Below, piece after piece: positions 23,824 to 33,989 of a stretch of 64,000 nucleotides of DNA (within the stretch, counting starts at the first letter, position 1; each line of letters opens with the position of its first letter). The DNA lies in assembly GCA_033557465.1 (NCBI GenBank), contig CM066033.1, forward strand, positions 587,542,438 to 587,606,437, written 5' to 3'. Made by a program: the position numbers and the translations under genes. The DNA is from Ichthyophis bannanicus (lineage: Eukaryota > Chordata > Amphibia > Gymnophiona > Ichthyophiidae). The notes under the pieces are model-generated. The model searched no databases. It was not told the origin of the DNA and saw only the letters and a list, made by a program, of their open reading frames with translations.

Positions 23824-24947
23824 GCTGTGTCTGGAATGAATGGACTACATTACCCACAAATCCTTGCAAATCATATAGAGGTATGCTTTTGCCAAGACTG
23901 TGAACATTCTCACCCAGGCGGCCGTCTGACAAGTTCTGTCCGCATCCATTGGGCAATAGGGGACAGACAGTAGGACTGGAAATGTTCAGCTGCCCCCCAA
24001 CAATATCTGACATTCTCCAGCAGCTGCACCCTGCAAGGGGTTCCAGCAATACACATAGAAACTACATACAGCCTGCTAGCTAGTCCATAGTGCATAGTAC
24101 TGGAGGAGATGTGTTCACCCAAAACCTGGGATGTGAGCACACCCACCAAGCAGATAGGTTGGTGATGAGCCCCCAAAAGGGAAACCCATATATATCACTT
24201 CATGGAAACACTATATAGCACTATGGGGGTACCTAGCCAAGCCATGGTCACTGCCCAGTCATGGTGAGAGTGCCTCCCAGCAGAACATTCTGTGGCCACC
24301 CTGTCCCTGCAGGTGGTGGCTGGGCACTACAATGTCCCAGCCATTGCCCTATACCCTGTGCTGCTTCATCCTGCCCAGGCCACCCTGTCCAGGCTATACC
24401 CACAATACCTTGCTCCTCATTATGCACATTGGCAGACTAACCCTCTGAACAGTGCAAGCAGTGTGGTCTGCATAAGGTGTTGGCAACCACCACACATTGG
24501 ATAGACAGACACACTCTCTCCCACCTGTGGCAGCATTGTGCAAATATAGAGGCATTTTGCAGCCCTTGCCACCTCACCAGGCCTGGTTATAGCACAGGCA
24601 TGGCTATGTTACGCAATACTGTTGGGGTCACTCCCCAGGGTGCTAAACACTTTCGGACACCAGACCTGCTACACACTCCACAGACATCGGGGAGGTTGGT
24701 ATGGTACAGCTCAATAGGCAGTTTGTGCCTAACTTTGGAATTGCTATCTGCCATTATTCATAGCAACCTTTTGATATATGTGTACCTTATCCCCGGTTTT
24801 AGGGTGGCATTGCTAAGGTATGCAGGTGCTAGTATTGGGAGATGCACGCAGGGCCCAACATCCTGCCTCTCCATGATACTTTGGGGAATGGCGCCTGTGG
24901 GTGCAGGTGTGTCTGGCCCTGTTGGCTGCTGCTCTAGGGCAGAGGTT
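23824..24947. other. Gene-free stretch
   Basis: No recognisable gene is present. The sequence is single-copy-like apart from short CCTGCC-rich words. Confidence 0.5.
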
Positions 24948-25135
24948 CCCAACACCCGTCCTGGTGGGCCAAACACTGTTCGGGTTTTCATGCTGTCCCT
25001 AATGACTATGCATGAGACACATCTGCATACCATGGGGGCAGTACAGGGACATGCAGCACAGGCATCTTTATTCGGGACAGCATGGGACCAGAATGTTGTT
25101 TGGCCCTCCAGGACTGCATTTGGGGGACTCGGGTG
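24948..25135 (+). mobile_element. Foldback element with hAT-like end CAGAGGTTCCCAA
   Basis: The left end CAGAGGTTCCCAACACCCGT resembles hAT termini (CAGNGGTTC). The right half (GTTTGGCCCTCCAGGACTGC near 25,097) is a diverged inverted copy of the left half (GTCCTGGTGGGCCAAACACT). TTTTCATGCTGTCCC and GGGACAGCATGGGA likewise pair. No target duplication was recognised. Confidence 0.45.
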
Positions 25136-26010
25136 TAGGTGATTTGCATGTTTATGTTGTCTGTGCTGTGTAGGGTAAAATATAGATGTCTGGGGCATGT
25201 TTCTGTTCTCTGCACTAAAGGTCCGGTTTTTACTGCCACGGTTTAGTGGTGGGTAAAATATGGGGCCTGGCATGTCAGGGCCACAGCTGGGATTTGAACC
25301 TGTGACCTTCTGCTTTTGAGTGCACTGTCTATGTGTACTGCACCACACTGTGGCCACAGAGATGCAGTATTCCCTGGAGATACCATGACTGTTTGTCAGG
25401 CAACGTGTGTCTGTTGCACTGCACGACACCCACCTAAACTGGGCTCGGCCGCGGACTGCCGTGGGCAGCAGGCAATGCCCCCTCCTCCACCCGTACCCCT
25501 CCGCTGCCATGTTGACATGTCCTTATCTTGGGGACGGCGTGAGCCCTGTCTGATTTGTGGCCCTCCAGGGTTGCATTTGGGGGACTCGGGTGTAGGTGAG
25601 GCGCATGTTTATGGTGTCTGTGCTCTGTAGTGTAAAATATAGGCATTTGGGGTGTGTTTCTGTTCTCTGTAATAAGGGTCCAGTCTTTACTGCCACGGCT
25701 TAGTGGTGGGTAAAATATGGGGCCTGGAGTGTCAGGGCCACAGCTGGGAATTGAACCTGTGACCTTCTGCTCTTGAGTGCACTGTCTGTGTGTACTGCAC
25801 CACACTGTGGTCACAGAGATGATTTATTCCCTGGAGATACCATGACTGTTCGTCAGACAGGGCCTGTGTGATGCGGTGCATGGCACCCACCTACACAGGG
25901 CTGGGCCACGGTCTGCTGTGCGCAGCTGCCACTGCCCCCTCCACCACCAGTACCCCTCTGCCACCCTGCTGACATGCCCCTCTGCTGGTGGTGCTGGTGG
26001 AGCGCAGTGT
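25103..26010 (+). repeat. Tandem duplication, ~458-bp unit, two copies
   Basis: CCCTCCAGG(A/G)(C/T)TGCATTTG starts copies at 25,103 and 25,561. The copies share GGGTAAAATATGGGGCCTGG, a minus-strand tRNA-like module (about 25,268-25,358 and 25,728-25,815; B box on that strand CAGGTTCAAATCCC in copy 1) and GAGATACCATGACTGT. They have diverged visibly, so the duplication is not recent. Confidence 0.85.
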
Positions 26011-26704
26011 CCGGCCATCCAGTATGCGGGTAGGCGGCTGCCTATGGTGCGGGTTCTGGGGTAGGGGTGACTGCATAGATGTCCACGCTTCCCCCCAACA
26101 CCGCCTGCCAATGTTCTGCGCCCTTGGGGGTACCTGCAGGATACTATCCCCTGTGACACTGTGGGAGGTACACTCGTGCCCATGCTGGGCCCTCATCAGT
26201 TGCTGTCTGGCTGCTCTAGTGTTTCAGCATTCCTATGGGCCACCTAGGCATCACCCTGGTCTGCACTGTGGCCCAGCTGCAGCACAGCATGTGCCGTCAG
26301 CAGCCCTCTGTATCCCCTTTCCCAGCATCTGTCCAGTTGCCCATTCCGACATGCCCGCCCTGCTATTGAGGAACATGTGCACGCCATAGGGAACCTGTTC
26401 AATGGAGAGGGAAACCCTGCACAGCACAATTTCACAGAAATTCATTCGCCTTGTATGGGGACGGAGCGTGGACCCTTCCACAATTCATATCTTTTTTTTG
26501 GTGCTTCCTTGGGAGTGTTTTTTTATGTTTCCCATTAATATCACTATTGCCCAGCTTGGTTATGTTTTTTCTATATTTTGTTAGGGTCATTTTCAAGGTT
26601 TATTTGCACTTCTTCTCCGTGCACATGTATCACACTTATCACGTTTTTGTAGGTTTCCCTGGTTTTGCTGTACATTGCTGATAGAAATGGTTTCTCTTCC
26701 CTTT
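26011..26704. other. Gene-free stretch
   Basis: No gene is recognised. The second half (26,480-26,700) is T-rich. Confidence 0.5.
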
Positions 26705-27012
26705 AAATCATCTCTAACGCCAGGGTTTCACTGGCGTTAGTTTTGAGCCTCGGATTTCACAGCGTTAGTGTGCGGGGAGCCTCTCCCCTCCCACTCTCCG
26801 CCCATTGACCCCTTCTCTCCGCCCCTGGGGAGCCTTCCTCCGCCCTCCGGGAGCCTTTCCCCGCCTTCATCGCTCTTTTGCGCCGCTGCACGTGTTATCG
26901 CGCGATAAGGTACCTGTGCGCCTAAAAAAGCGCCATTATCACGCGATAAGGTACCTTATCGCGCGATAACATCACAGAGCGCACATTAGGACAGTTTAGT
27001 AAACATACCCCT
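26705..27012. mobile_element. MITE-like element with inverted TTATCGCGCGATAA blocks
   Basis: GC-rich DNA (26,760-26,890) leads into an inverted pair, TGTTATCGCGCGATAAGGTA at 26,893 and its complement at 26,950-26,971. It ends in TTTAGTAAACATACCCC. A similar ending, TTAGTAAACATGCCCC, occurs at 59,760-59,780. Family identity is unknown. Confidence 0.5.
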
Positions 27013-27189
27013 AAGAAATCTTCAGGAGTTGACAAGTACCTGACTGTCAGTGTTAAAAAAAAATAGGAGCATCGTGCATTTGGGGAACAGAAATACCAGA
27101 GTGTGGTACATGGTGGAGCATGAGATACTGATGTGCACCAACTTAGAGACACGGAGACCTTGGCTTGTTCATGTCTGATTGTAAAATCC

Positions 27190-27497
27190 CTTTATTTATT
27201 TTTATTTATTTATTTATTTAGACAGTTTTGTATACCGCCTTATCCTTCAATCAAAGCGGTCACAACACAATTGGGGGATACATTTAACACGCGGGGATAT
27301 GAGACACATACACTAATACTTACAGGGAACATGGGCTATGGAGGGTTAAGTGGCTTGCCCAAGACCACAAGGAGCATCTGTGGGACTAGAAACCCCAGTC
27401 CTTCCGGCCCAAGGTTGCTGTCCTCTAATGGGATTTGAACCCCCGACCTTCCGGCCTGAAGTACATTGCCCCAACCACTAGGCTACTCCTCCCTACA
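27190..27497 (-). mobile_element. CORE-type SINE, full length, (AAATA)n tail
   Basis: Read on the minus strand, a tRNA-like head (GGAGTAGCCTAGTGGTTGGG, then GGGGGTTCAAATCCC) is followed by a CORE segment CTTGTGGTCTTGGGCAAGCC near 27,370-27,350. The 3' part is GACCGCTTTGATTGAAGGAT followed by AAGGCGGTATACAAAACTG and an AAATA repeat (27,220-27,190). The tail differs from that of the SINE at 57.6 kb, so two SINE families with different LINE partners share a CORE. Confidence 0.85.
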
Positions 27498-27544
27498 TAG
27501 AAACAGGATTAAATCAAAATAAATTTAACTGTCTCTGATATCTC

Positions 27545-27712
27545 AACAAGTAGAGGTGACCTGCACAGAGCAGTGGGTACACCCTTAAACAAAGGCATGG
27601 GGAGAAGTGACCTGCACAGAGCGGCGGGCACACCTACTCTTCCCACCTTGCTGGGCAGGCTAGATGGACCATGCTGGTCTTTATCTGCCGTCATATACTA
27701 TGTTAATATGAA
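27545..27712 (+). mobile_element. LINE 3' end (CR1-like, other subfamily)
   Basis: GCTGGGCAGGCTAGATGGAC followed by TTTATCTGCCGTCATATACT and ATGTTAATATG has the layout of a CR1-type 3' end with a short octamer-like tail. An internal GTGACCTGCACAGAGC segment is present twice, 54 bp apart. Confidence 0.5.
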
Positions 27713-28555
27713 ACCCTCTGCACAGTGTGCAGCGGCGGCCAAGAAAGCAAATTGAATGCTAGGAATCATAAGGAAAGAAATGGAGGTCACACCTTGAATA
27801 TTGTGTGCAGTTCTGGTCACAGTATCTTAAAAAGGATATAGCAAAATTAGAAAAGGTACAGAGAAGAGCGACAAAAATTGTAAAGTGGATGGAAGGATAG
27901 CCCTACAAGGAAAGGCTGAAAAGAATAGGGCTCTTCAATTTGGAAAAGAGATAGCTGAGGGGAGATATGATAGAAGTCTATAAATTAATGAATGGAGTAG
28001 AACAGGTAAATATAGATTGGTTGTTTATTTATTTAACAGGGTTTTTTATACCACTTTAGCATTTTAGTCAGAGCACTTTACATTGTAACTTAAACTTAGT
28101 AATGTACATTAAACAGGGACATTGATAACTTGGATTCTTGTCAGGCAATGGAGGATTAAGTAACTCCATTTAACCCTTCAAAAAGTAGAAAGACTAGGGG
28201 ACACACAATAAAGTTACAATGTAGCATATTTAAGACTAATCGGAGAAAATATTTTTTTTACTCAGTGTGTAATCAATTCTGGAATTTGTTACCAAAGGAT
28301 GTACTAAAAGCTGTTAGTATAGCTTGATTTAAAAGAGGTTTGCACAAGTTCCTGGAGGAAACGTCCATAAAAAATTATTAAAAAGGACCGGGGAAATCCA
28401 TTGCTTACCTATTGTACAAGCAGCATGGAATCTGTGTACCTTTTGGAAACCTGACAGGTACTTGTGTCCTGGATTGGCTACTGTTAGAAACAGGATACTG
28501 GGCTTGATGGACCCTTTGTCTAACCCAGTATGGCATATCTTATGTTCTTATGTAA
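27713..28555 (+). mobile_element. CR1-clade LINE, 5'-truncated 3' end
   Basis: The sequence follows the end of CR1 ORF2 (CAGTGTGCAGCGGCGGCCAA at about 27,723; GGAGATATGATAGAAGTCTA at 27,961) and the 3' UTR. It ends in ATCTTATGTTCTTATGT, the octamer repeat typical of CR1 3' ends. The coding part has stops and an internal deletion. It is interrupted at 28,024-28,165 by a SINE/LINE tail fragment. Confidence 0.85.
28024..28165 (-). mobile_element. SINE 3'-tail fragment nested in CR1
   Basis: TTTATTTATTTAACAGGG and TTTTTATACCACTTTAGC match the tail layout of the SINE at 27,190-27,497. The fragment splits CR1 between GATTGGTTGT and CCTTCAAAAAGTAGAAAG. ATTTAAC occurs at both edges and may be the target duplication. 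Confidence 0.6.
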
Positions 28556-29245
28556 GTGCAATCTGGGATGTCTAAACCAGAATGTCGGGAAAAAAAGCAA
28601 GCACTTCCAGGTGCAGACACAATTTCACAAATGTGGACATGCCCAATATGGACATGTGTGGGGGTATCTAAATAGATATCCCCAGAATAGTATTCAGAAC
28701 CTGAGCATCTAGGAATAACCTAATGGTCAGAGAAGTGGGCTAGAACCAGGGAAGCTATGGTTGAAATCCCACTGCTGCTATCACTGTAATGGTCCTGAGT
28801 GCTATCTTCTCTACACTTTCAGGATGTTTTTCAGCCAAAACAAGCACTTTCTCAATGCTTTGCCATGCCTGGAGCAGGTCTAAATTTTGACCCAACTCCA
28901 GATGTTTCTGAGATCAGGCAGTGACATTCAGATTCCATGCTCCAGTTAAGACTTGGACGCCCATAGATCTGGTTTCTAAAATGGCTCTGGAGATATCTCT
29001 GTGTTTTGGATGGCTCTATGTACATGCCTGGAGCAGGTCTAAACTTAGATGTGACTCCGGACATCCAAGACATTTATAAGATCAGGCAGTGAAGTCCAGG
29101 TTCTTGGGAATGCCTCCATTATGCTCCCATTCAGACTTGAACATCTTCATTCTGGGGACATCCATAGATCCAGCTTCTAAAATGGCTCTGGAGACATTTC
29201 TGTGCTTTGGAAATCTCTGCCCATTTTCAGATGTCTAAAGCATGA
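28556..29245 (+). repeat. Dispersed repeat A, copy 1
   Basis: This is paralogous to 48,440-49,010. Shared blocks are ATTTCACAAATGTGGACATG, a tRNA-like stretch CCTAATGG(T)(C/T)AGAG(A/T)A, TTTTCAGCCAAAACAAGC and CCTGG(AG)CAGGTCTAAA. Part of it (28,860-29,030 against 29,030-29,200) is itself repeated, with the GGAGCAGGTCTAAA word at both. Confidence 0.75.
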
Positions 29246-29329
29246 ATAGGGCTCCCAAAATAACTCCCATAGTGTGATAAGGCAATCTCCAGATCCAGAG
29301 GGTATATAGGAAGAGTCATAACCAGTAGA

Positions 29330-29475
29330 AGAAAGGAGGCGATGAGGCCTCTGTGCAGGTCTTTAATGAGACCTCATCTAGAATATTGTGTCTAGTTCTG
29401 AAGACCATACCTCCAAATGGGTCTGAAAAGGCTGGAAAGAGTCCATAGTAAAGCAGCCAAAATGGTATCAATGCT
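29330..29475 (+). mobile_element. CR1-like LINE fragment, divergent subfamily
   Basis: The translation keeps the pattern MRPHLEYCV-FW-PYLQ and LERVHSKAAKMV (about 29,370-29,470), which corresponds to [16 protein letters not shown] in the other CR1 copies. It is otherwise decayed. Confidence 0.6.
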
Positions 29476-29489
29476 ATCAATGTTGCAAT

Positions 29490-30092
29490 TAATGTGGGTG
29501 CACTTAACAACACCTCAATGAGTGACTAAGTGCACCAATAGTAATTACGAACATGCTGGCCACGCCCCTGACAGTTACCATGGAGGCTTTGCACTTACCG
29601 TGCATTCATTTTAGCATTAAACACACAGTAAGTGCAAAATCCAACCTCACTTTAGTAAAAGGGCCCTTAAGTGTTTTCTCCTGCTTTATTGCAATAAACA
29701 GTTAAAAGTTAAGTGACTGGGTCTTTTCCTTGGATGTTAAATTGGTTTCTCTAACTGTGAGGCACTGCACAAGGAAACAAGCAGGAAATCCCCAAGGCAG
29801 GCCATCTGGTCAAAACCCAGTCTGAGTCAGCATAGAATAAATATGTCCCCCTGATGTCAGCATACACCACGCTAAGTGGTAGTGAAGACCGTTCTAGGAA
29901 TGTCAATGGATTTTGAACTGATAGGATATATTTGTATGGACATTAGCTCATTTATCTGTACATTTTTCACTTGCAAGTTTTTTAGTAAAATGCCTCAATA
30001 ATAAAGTTTTAGAACAATTTTTTATTTAAATTGAAAAACCTAATTAGGATTAGTTAACATTATCGCTTTAAGACAACACTGCTTCATTTTTC
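29490..30092. other. Gene-free stretch with a possible short DNA element
   Basis: CACTTACCGTGCATTCATTT and ACACAGTAAGTGCAAAAT (29,591-29,640) form a loose inverted pair. CTTTAGTAAAAGGGCCC near 29,650 resembles ends of short dispersed elements elsewhere in the window. No gene is seen. Confidence 0.4.
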
Positions 30093-30112
30093 ACCATAAT
30101 GAAAACAAGCGG

Positions 30113-30785
30113 TTGGTATGGTGGTATTAGCAATGGGGGTCATTCTGTCCTATTGGGGTCAGTCTGCCCCTTTGGGACGTTCATCCCCGCTATTCGCCTC
30201 CCTGCTGGCACGGCAAAAGCCTTCCTGTATGAACAATGCGTTTGTTCGGGGAGCTTTGATGGGAGCGGGAGGGGGCGTTCTGGAGGTGGAGGGAGGGCAG
30301 GCCACGACCCCAGATATACAGGGTCAATTCAGAGGTCGGCCCTGTACGTCTGGGGCCGTGAACTTAGATGGGGGCTTATTCCACCGCAGAGGTGGAATAA
30401 GTCCCCCTGGACATCGAGGGATCCTGCTGCCGGACCAGGAGAAAAAGGTAGGGGGGGGGACAAGTAAGTTCCCTGCAGCTGGACCCTGGCCATGGGAGGC
30501 CGGATTGAGGATCCGGCTGTGGGGAAAGAACAAAATCAGTGGCGGCCAGCATTCGTGGCTCCATTCAGGAACCTGACTGAGGTATCCAGGGATCTGCTGA
30601 GCATGCAGGCCAATCAGAATTGGGGCCCGGCCTGCATGTTCCGGCCGTAGACACGATTCTGATCCCGCAGGCACGTCTAGCCCCTGTGGGATCAGAATCG
30701 GGTCTACTTCTGCACATCCCTATTCCGATCAGCCGCACAGGGGCCTGGATGGCCACATTGGAATGTGCCTCCATGATTATAAACT
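30113..30785 (+). repeat. Dispersed repeat B, copy 1
   Basis: This is paralogous to 47,330-47,995. Shared blocks are CTTCCTGTATGAACAA, TCGGCCCTGTACGTC, CTGGCCATGGGAGGCC, GATTCTGATCCCG and GGATCAGAATCG. It contains internal inverted pairs, for example CTTATTCCACCGC with GGTGGAATAAG at 30,378-30,401. No transposon proteins are encoded. Confidence 0.8.
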
Positions 30786-30984
30786 TCTCAGCTCCGTGGT
30801 AGAAAACATACTCAAGCTTTAGTAATCAACAGCAGTTTTGGGACCCCCTTCTAAGGTGGAATTCTAGTTCTTCAGATCTTAAATTGGAACAGAAGTATCT
30901 TACAATTAGGAAACAGCTAAAGACATGCGGGTCAATATTTAACCATGACGGTCAGTGTTTTTTTTAATGTCAGTTGCCACAGTT

Positions 30985-31480
30985 AAGTAAAAAACAGGGG
31001 CCCAATACTCAGTGCCAGCATTGAATATCTGGATTGCCCGGATGGCTGCAGAGCTAACCGGGCAGTGGCAATTTTCAGCCGCTGCCTGATTATCTTCTGC
31101 GGAGAATGTTAGGCCAGTGTTTCCTGTGCCTGACTTTCACCACATGTCACTAACTGGGCAGAAGCTCAATATCGTCACTACCTCGTTAGCACTGAGTGCT
31201 GCCTCAGAACACCCCCAGCATGCGTCGATGCTAACTGCTTAGCCCCAGGGCATGTAGAGGCAGCACCCATGAATATTCAGTGGCACTAAGCATGCTAGTG
31301 CTGCCGAAAATCCCACAGAGCAGCATTTGCACAGTTTGCAGGTCTTCAAACCCATGTATATGCCTTTGACTATTGCCCCCTGATATTCAGCCAGGGCCTG
31401 TACCTGGATAGTGGCTGGAACCAAATATTCAGATTCAGCACCGGTTGGCACCGCTATTTCGATAGCAGCGATATATTCAG
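30985..31480. repeat. Dispersed repeat rich in ATATTCAG words, copy 1
   Basis: GAATATTCAGTGGCACTAAG, TTGAATATCTGG and TGATATTCAGCCAGGG recur on both strands within 500 bp. A related copy lies at 52,015-52,310 (GATATTCAGTGGAAGTAG, CACTGAATATT). Confidence 0.5.
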
Positions 31481-31730
31481 TCCACTATTCAGAAAGCAAA
31501 CCACATAAATTTAGGACAGCCTTTTTGCTATCCTCACTTTATGTGATTAGCTATCCAGTTAGAGGCCAATTCCATAACATTCACGTCCAGGCAAGTCTAA
31601 TGTGATCTGTTTGTCCTGACATAGCTGCTATCAGAGAATACAAAGCAGTAGAAGAACTCCTCAGTTAATGGTGCAATGGACATTTCTGGAAACAGTCTGT
31701 ACAATGCTAATTATGGACCACTAGAAATAA

Positions 31731-32105
31731 GCAAAGGGTCTCTAAAGCAAAATGTGAAAACATATCCCTGTCAAGAATAAGGGACCTGTCAAAATGGGGC
31801 AAAACATCAACTTGCCCTAGAGTAAAATGCTCCCTTCTTTTAACCCTTTCAGACTGTATGTCCACTGTAATGGACGTCATGTTATTCATTGAATTCCATG
31901 TATATATATAAATGGTGTCTGTGAAAAAAGTCAGGTCTGAAAGGGTTAAGCATAAGCTACATATCTCAAAGCTGATGCCTTAAAGAAGGGAGCACTTTAC
32001 TCTAGGGCAAGTTGATGTTTCACCCCCATATTTGGCGTTCTATTTTACTGACCCATTATTCCTGACAGGGATATGTTTTCACATTTTGCTATAGAGACCC
32101 TTTGC
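31731..32105. mobile_element. 375-bp foldback (MITE-like)
   Basis: The left arm starts AGCAAAGGGTCTCTAAAGCA (31,730) and the right arm ends TATAGAGACCCTTTGCT (32,106). Further pairs are GTGAAAACATATCCCTGTCA with TGACAGGGATATGTTTTCAC, CAACTTGCCCTAGAGTAAA with TTTACTCTAGGGCAAGTTG, and TTAACCCTTTCAGAC with GTCTGAAAGGGTTAA. Arms are about 150 bp with an AT-rich centre. No target duplication or coding capacity was seen. Confidence 0.85.
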
Positions 32106-32106
32106 T

Positions 32107-33989
32107 GAGTTTTCTGACCCCATCCCACTGGCACCTGGTGACGCAGTAGTCATCCCTACAGTCCAGTACTGACCAGGCATTCATGTCCCCCCAGAATTGC
32201 GGCAGAGCACACAGATCCTCCCGTGCAACCCTCACACCACACACAAACACACTCTCACTTGCACTCACAGTAAACATACTTCTGTGAAAATGATCCCCTG
32301 CACGTATAAACAACTGCTAGTACATTATAGCATGGCATCCCAGGACTGCAAATCTGATATGCTTTTCTTACTTGAACAAGAATCTTTCCCATGCTCAGTT
32401 ACTTACTAGTCCTACATCAACAGTCCCATTTTCCAGAACATAGGACATGTTAGGGAACCCTAAAATAGCTCCATTGCCACAAACAGCAAGGGTCAGCATA
32501 GCTAGAATAAACAACATGCTCCTCTCAATGTCTCTGTAGGGGTGTTTAATATTGTTTCTACACCTTACAACCATCTCTTACCTCTGCTTTATTTTCTTTA
32601 CACCTGCATCTTGTATCCCTCCAGAATGCAGACACAACTTACTTGTTACAACTGTTCTTCAATATGGGATGCTTTGAGCAGAGCAGAAATTTTTCTAAGT
32701 CCTGCCTTTATTCCATGTCTCTGCAGGAATAACAAGGATGTCTGTGGGAAACACTGAAGACATACATGGGCCTCTCCTGAATATGTTTTATATGTCTCCG
32801 ATGCTGGCCATGCCCCTGTTCCGCCCCCTCACACCCATGTTCTGAGATCTTCGCGCTTGCGCTGTGTACATGCAGGATCATGGGGTTTCAGAATATGGTT
32901 GTAGACTTTTTTCCTAGAAAAACGTCTGCACATCCATAGGGCTTATTCGTGTTCTGGAATGACCTCCTTAGTGGGCTGTATATCGCTGCTAACCCTATTA
33001 CCTCAAACTCTGCCCCAACAATGTCCATGGACTGCCCCAGCACTATCCTAATAGTGCTAAGGTTGCCAGAGGCAATAATACTGTCACTAGCAGGTGCTGC
33101 TACCAGATATATGCCTTTGAATATCAGAACAATGGTATTTTAGATAGCTAGCAGGTGATTAATCTTTCAATATATCTTTTACTATGTATTGATATTAATG
33201 TTTTATGAATTTAAAATGTTATGCATATATTTTTGTTTGTTATGTTTTATAGTATTTTATGATATGTGATACTTTTATTGTTTTTTAAGAAATAATATTG
33301 TAATCTGCTTTGAACTGGTATGCTTCCTAGGCAGAATGTAAATATTAAATTGAGCTACATTTTTATTAATTTTTTAATTTCATATTTTTCTGGAAAATGT
33401 ACTGTAACTACATAGGGCATTTTGTATTGCTTTATTGTCTTCTACTTACGTATGTTTCGGGGGCCTGTTTAGGAGAGTATGAGGATTTTTATACGTCCCT
33501 CCCCATGTTGACTGGCTGATAGAAAAAGAGGTATATGACAGCCTGAGGCTGCGACCCCTTCCTTCTCCTTTCTCACCAGGACTCAGTTCCCACTTTGGAC
33601 CATGCATCAGTTCAATCTGGAACTTAGGTCTTGGGTGGTAAAGGAAGAAGATGAAGCACTCTGAGGCACCGCCATTCTGCTCATTCTCCTGCCGTTCGAT
33701 CAGCATGGGGAGGGTTAGAAGTGGCAAACAGGAGAAGGACTAGGGGAAAGAGTGAAAAGGGACAAGGAAGTGAAAATCAGCAGTGGAAGTGAGAGAGAAT
33801 CAGTGGGGTGGGGGAGAAGGGTGCAAGAGGTTAGTGGACAGATGCTCTGTGTATGTGAGAAAGAAAGAAGAGAACAGCCCGAGGGCGTACGTGCATATGT
33901 GTAAGAAAGAGACAGTGAGAAATCAGAACCGGAGTGTGCATATATGAGAAGAGGTCTGCACTAGGGTTGTAACTTCATTAATGCAAATT
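32107..33989. other. Gene-free stretch, AT-rich then GA-rich
   Basis: 33,130-33,400 is AT-rich and includes a degraded SINE/LINE tail (TGTAATCTGCTTTGAACTGG). 33,700-33,960 is purine-rich. No gene is recognised. Confidence 0.5.
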
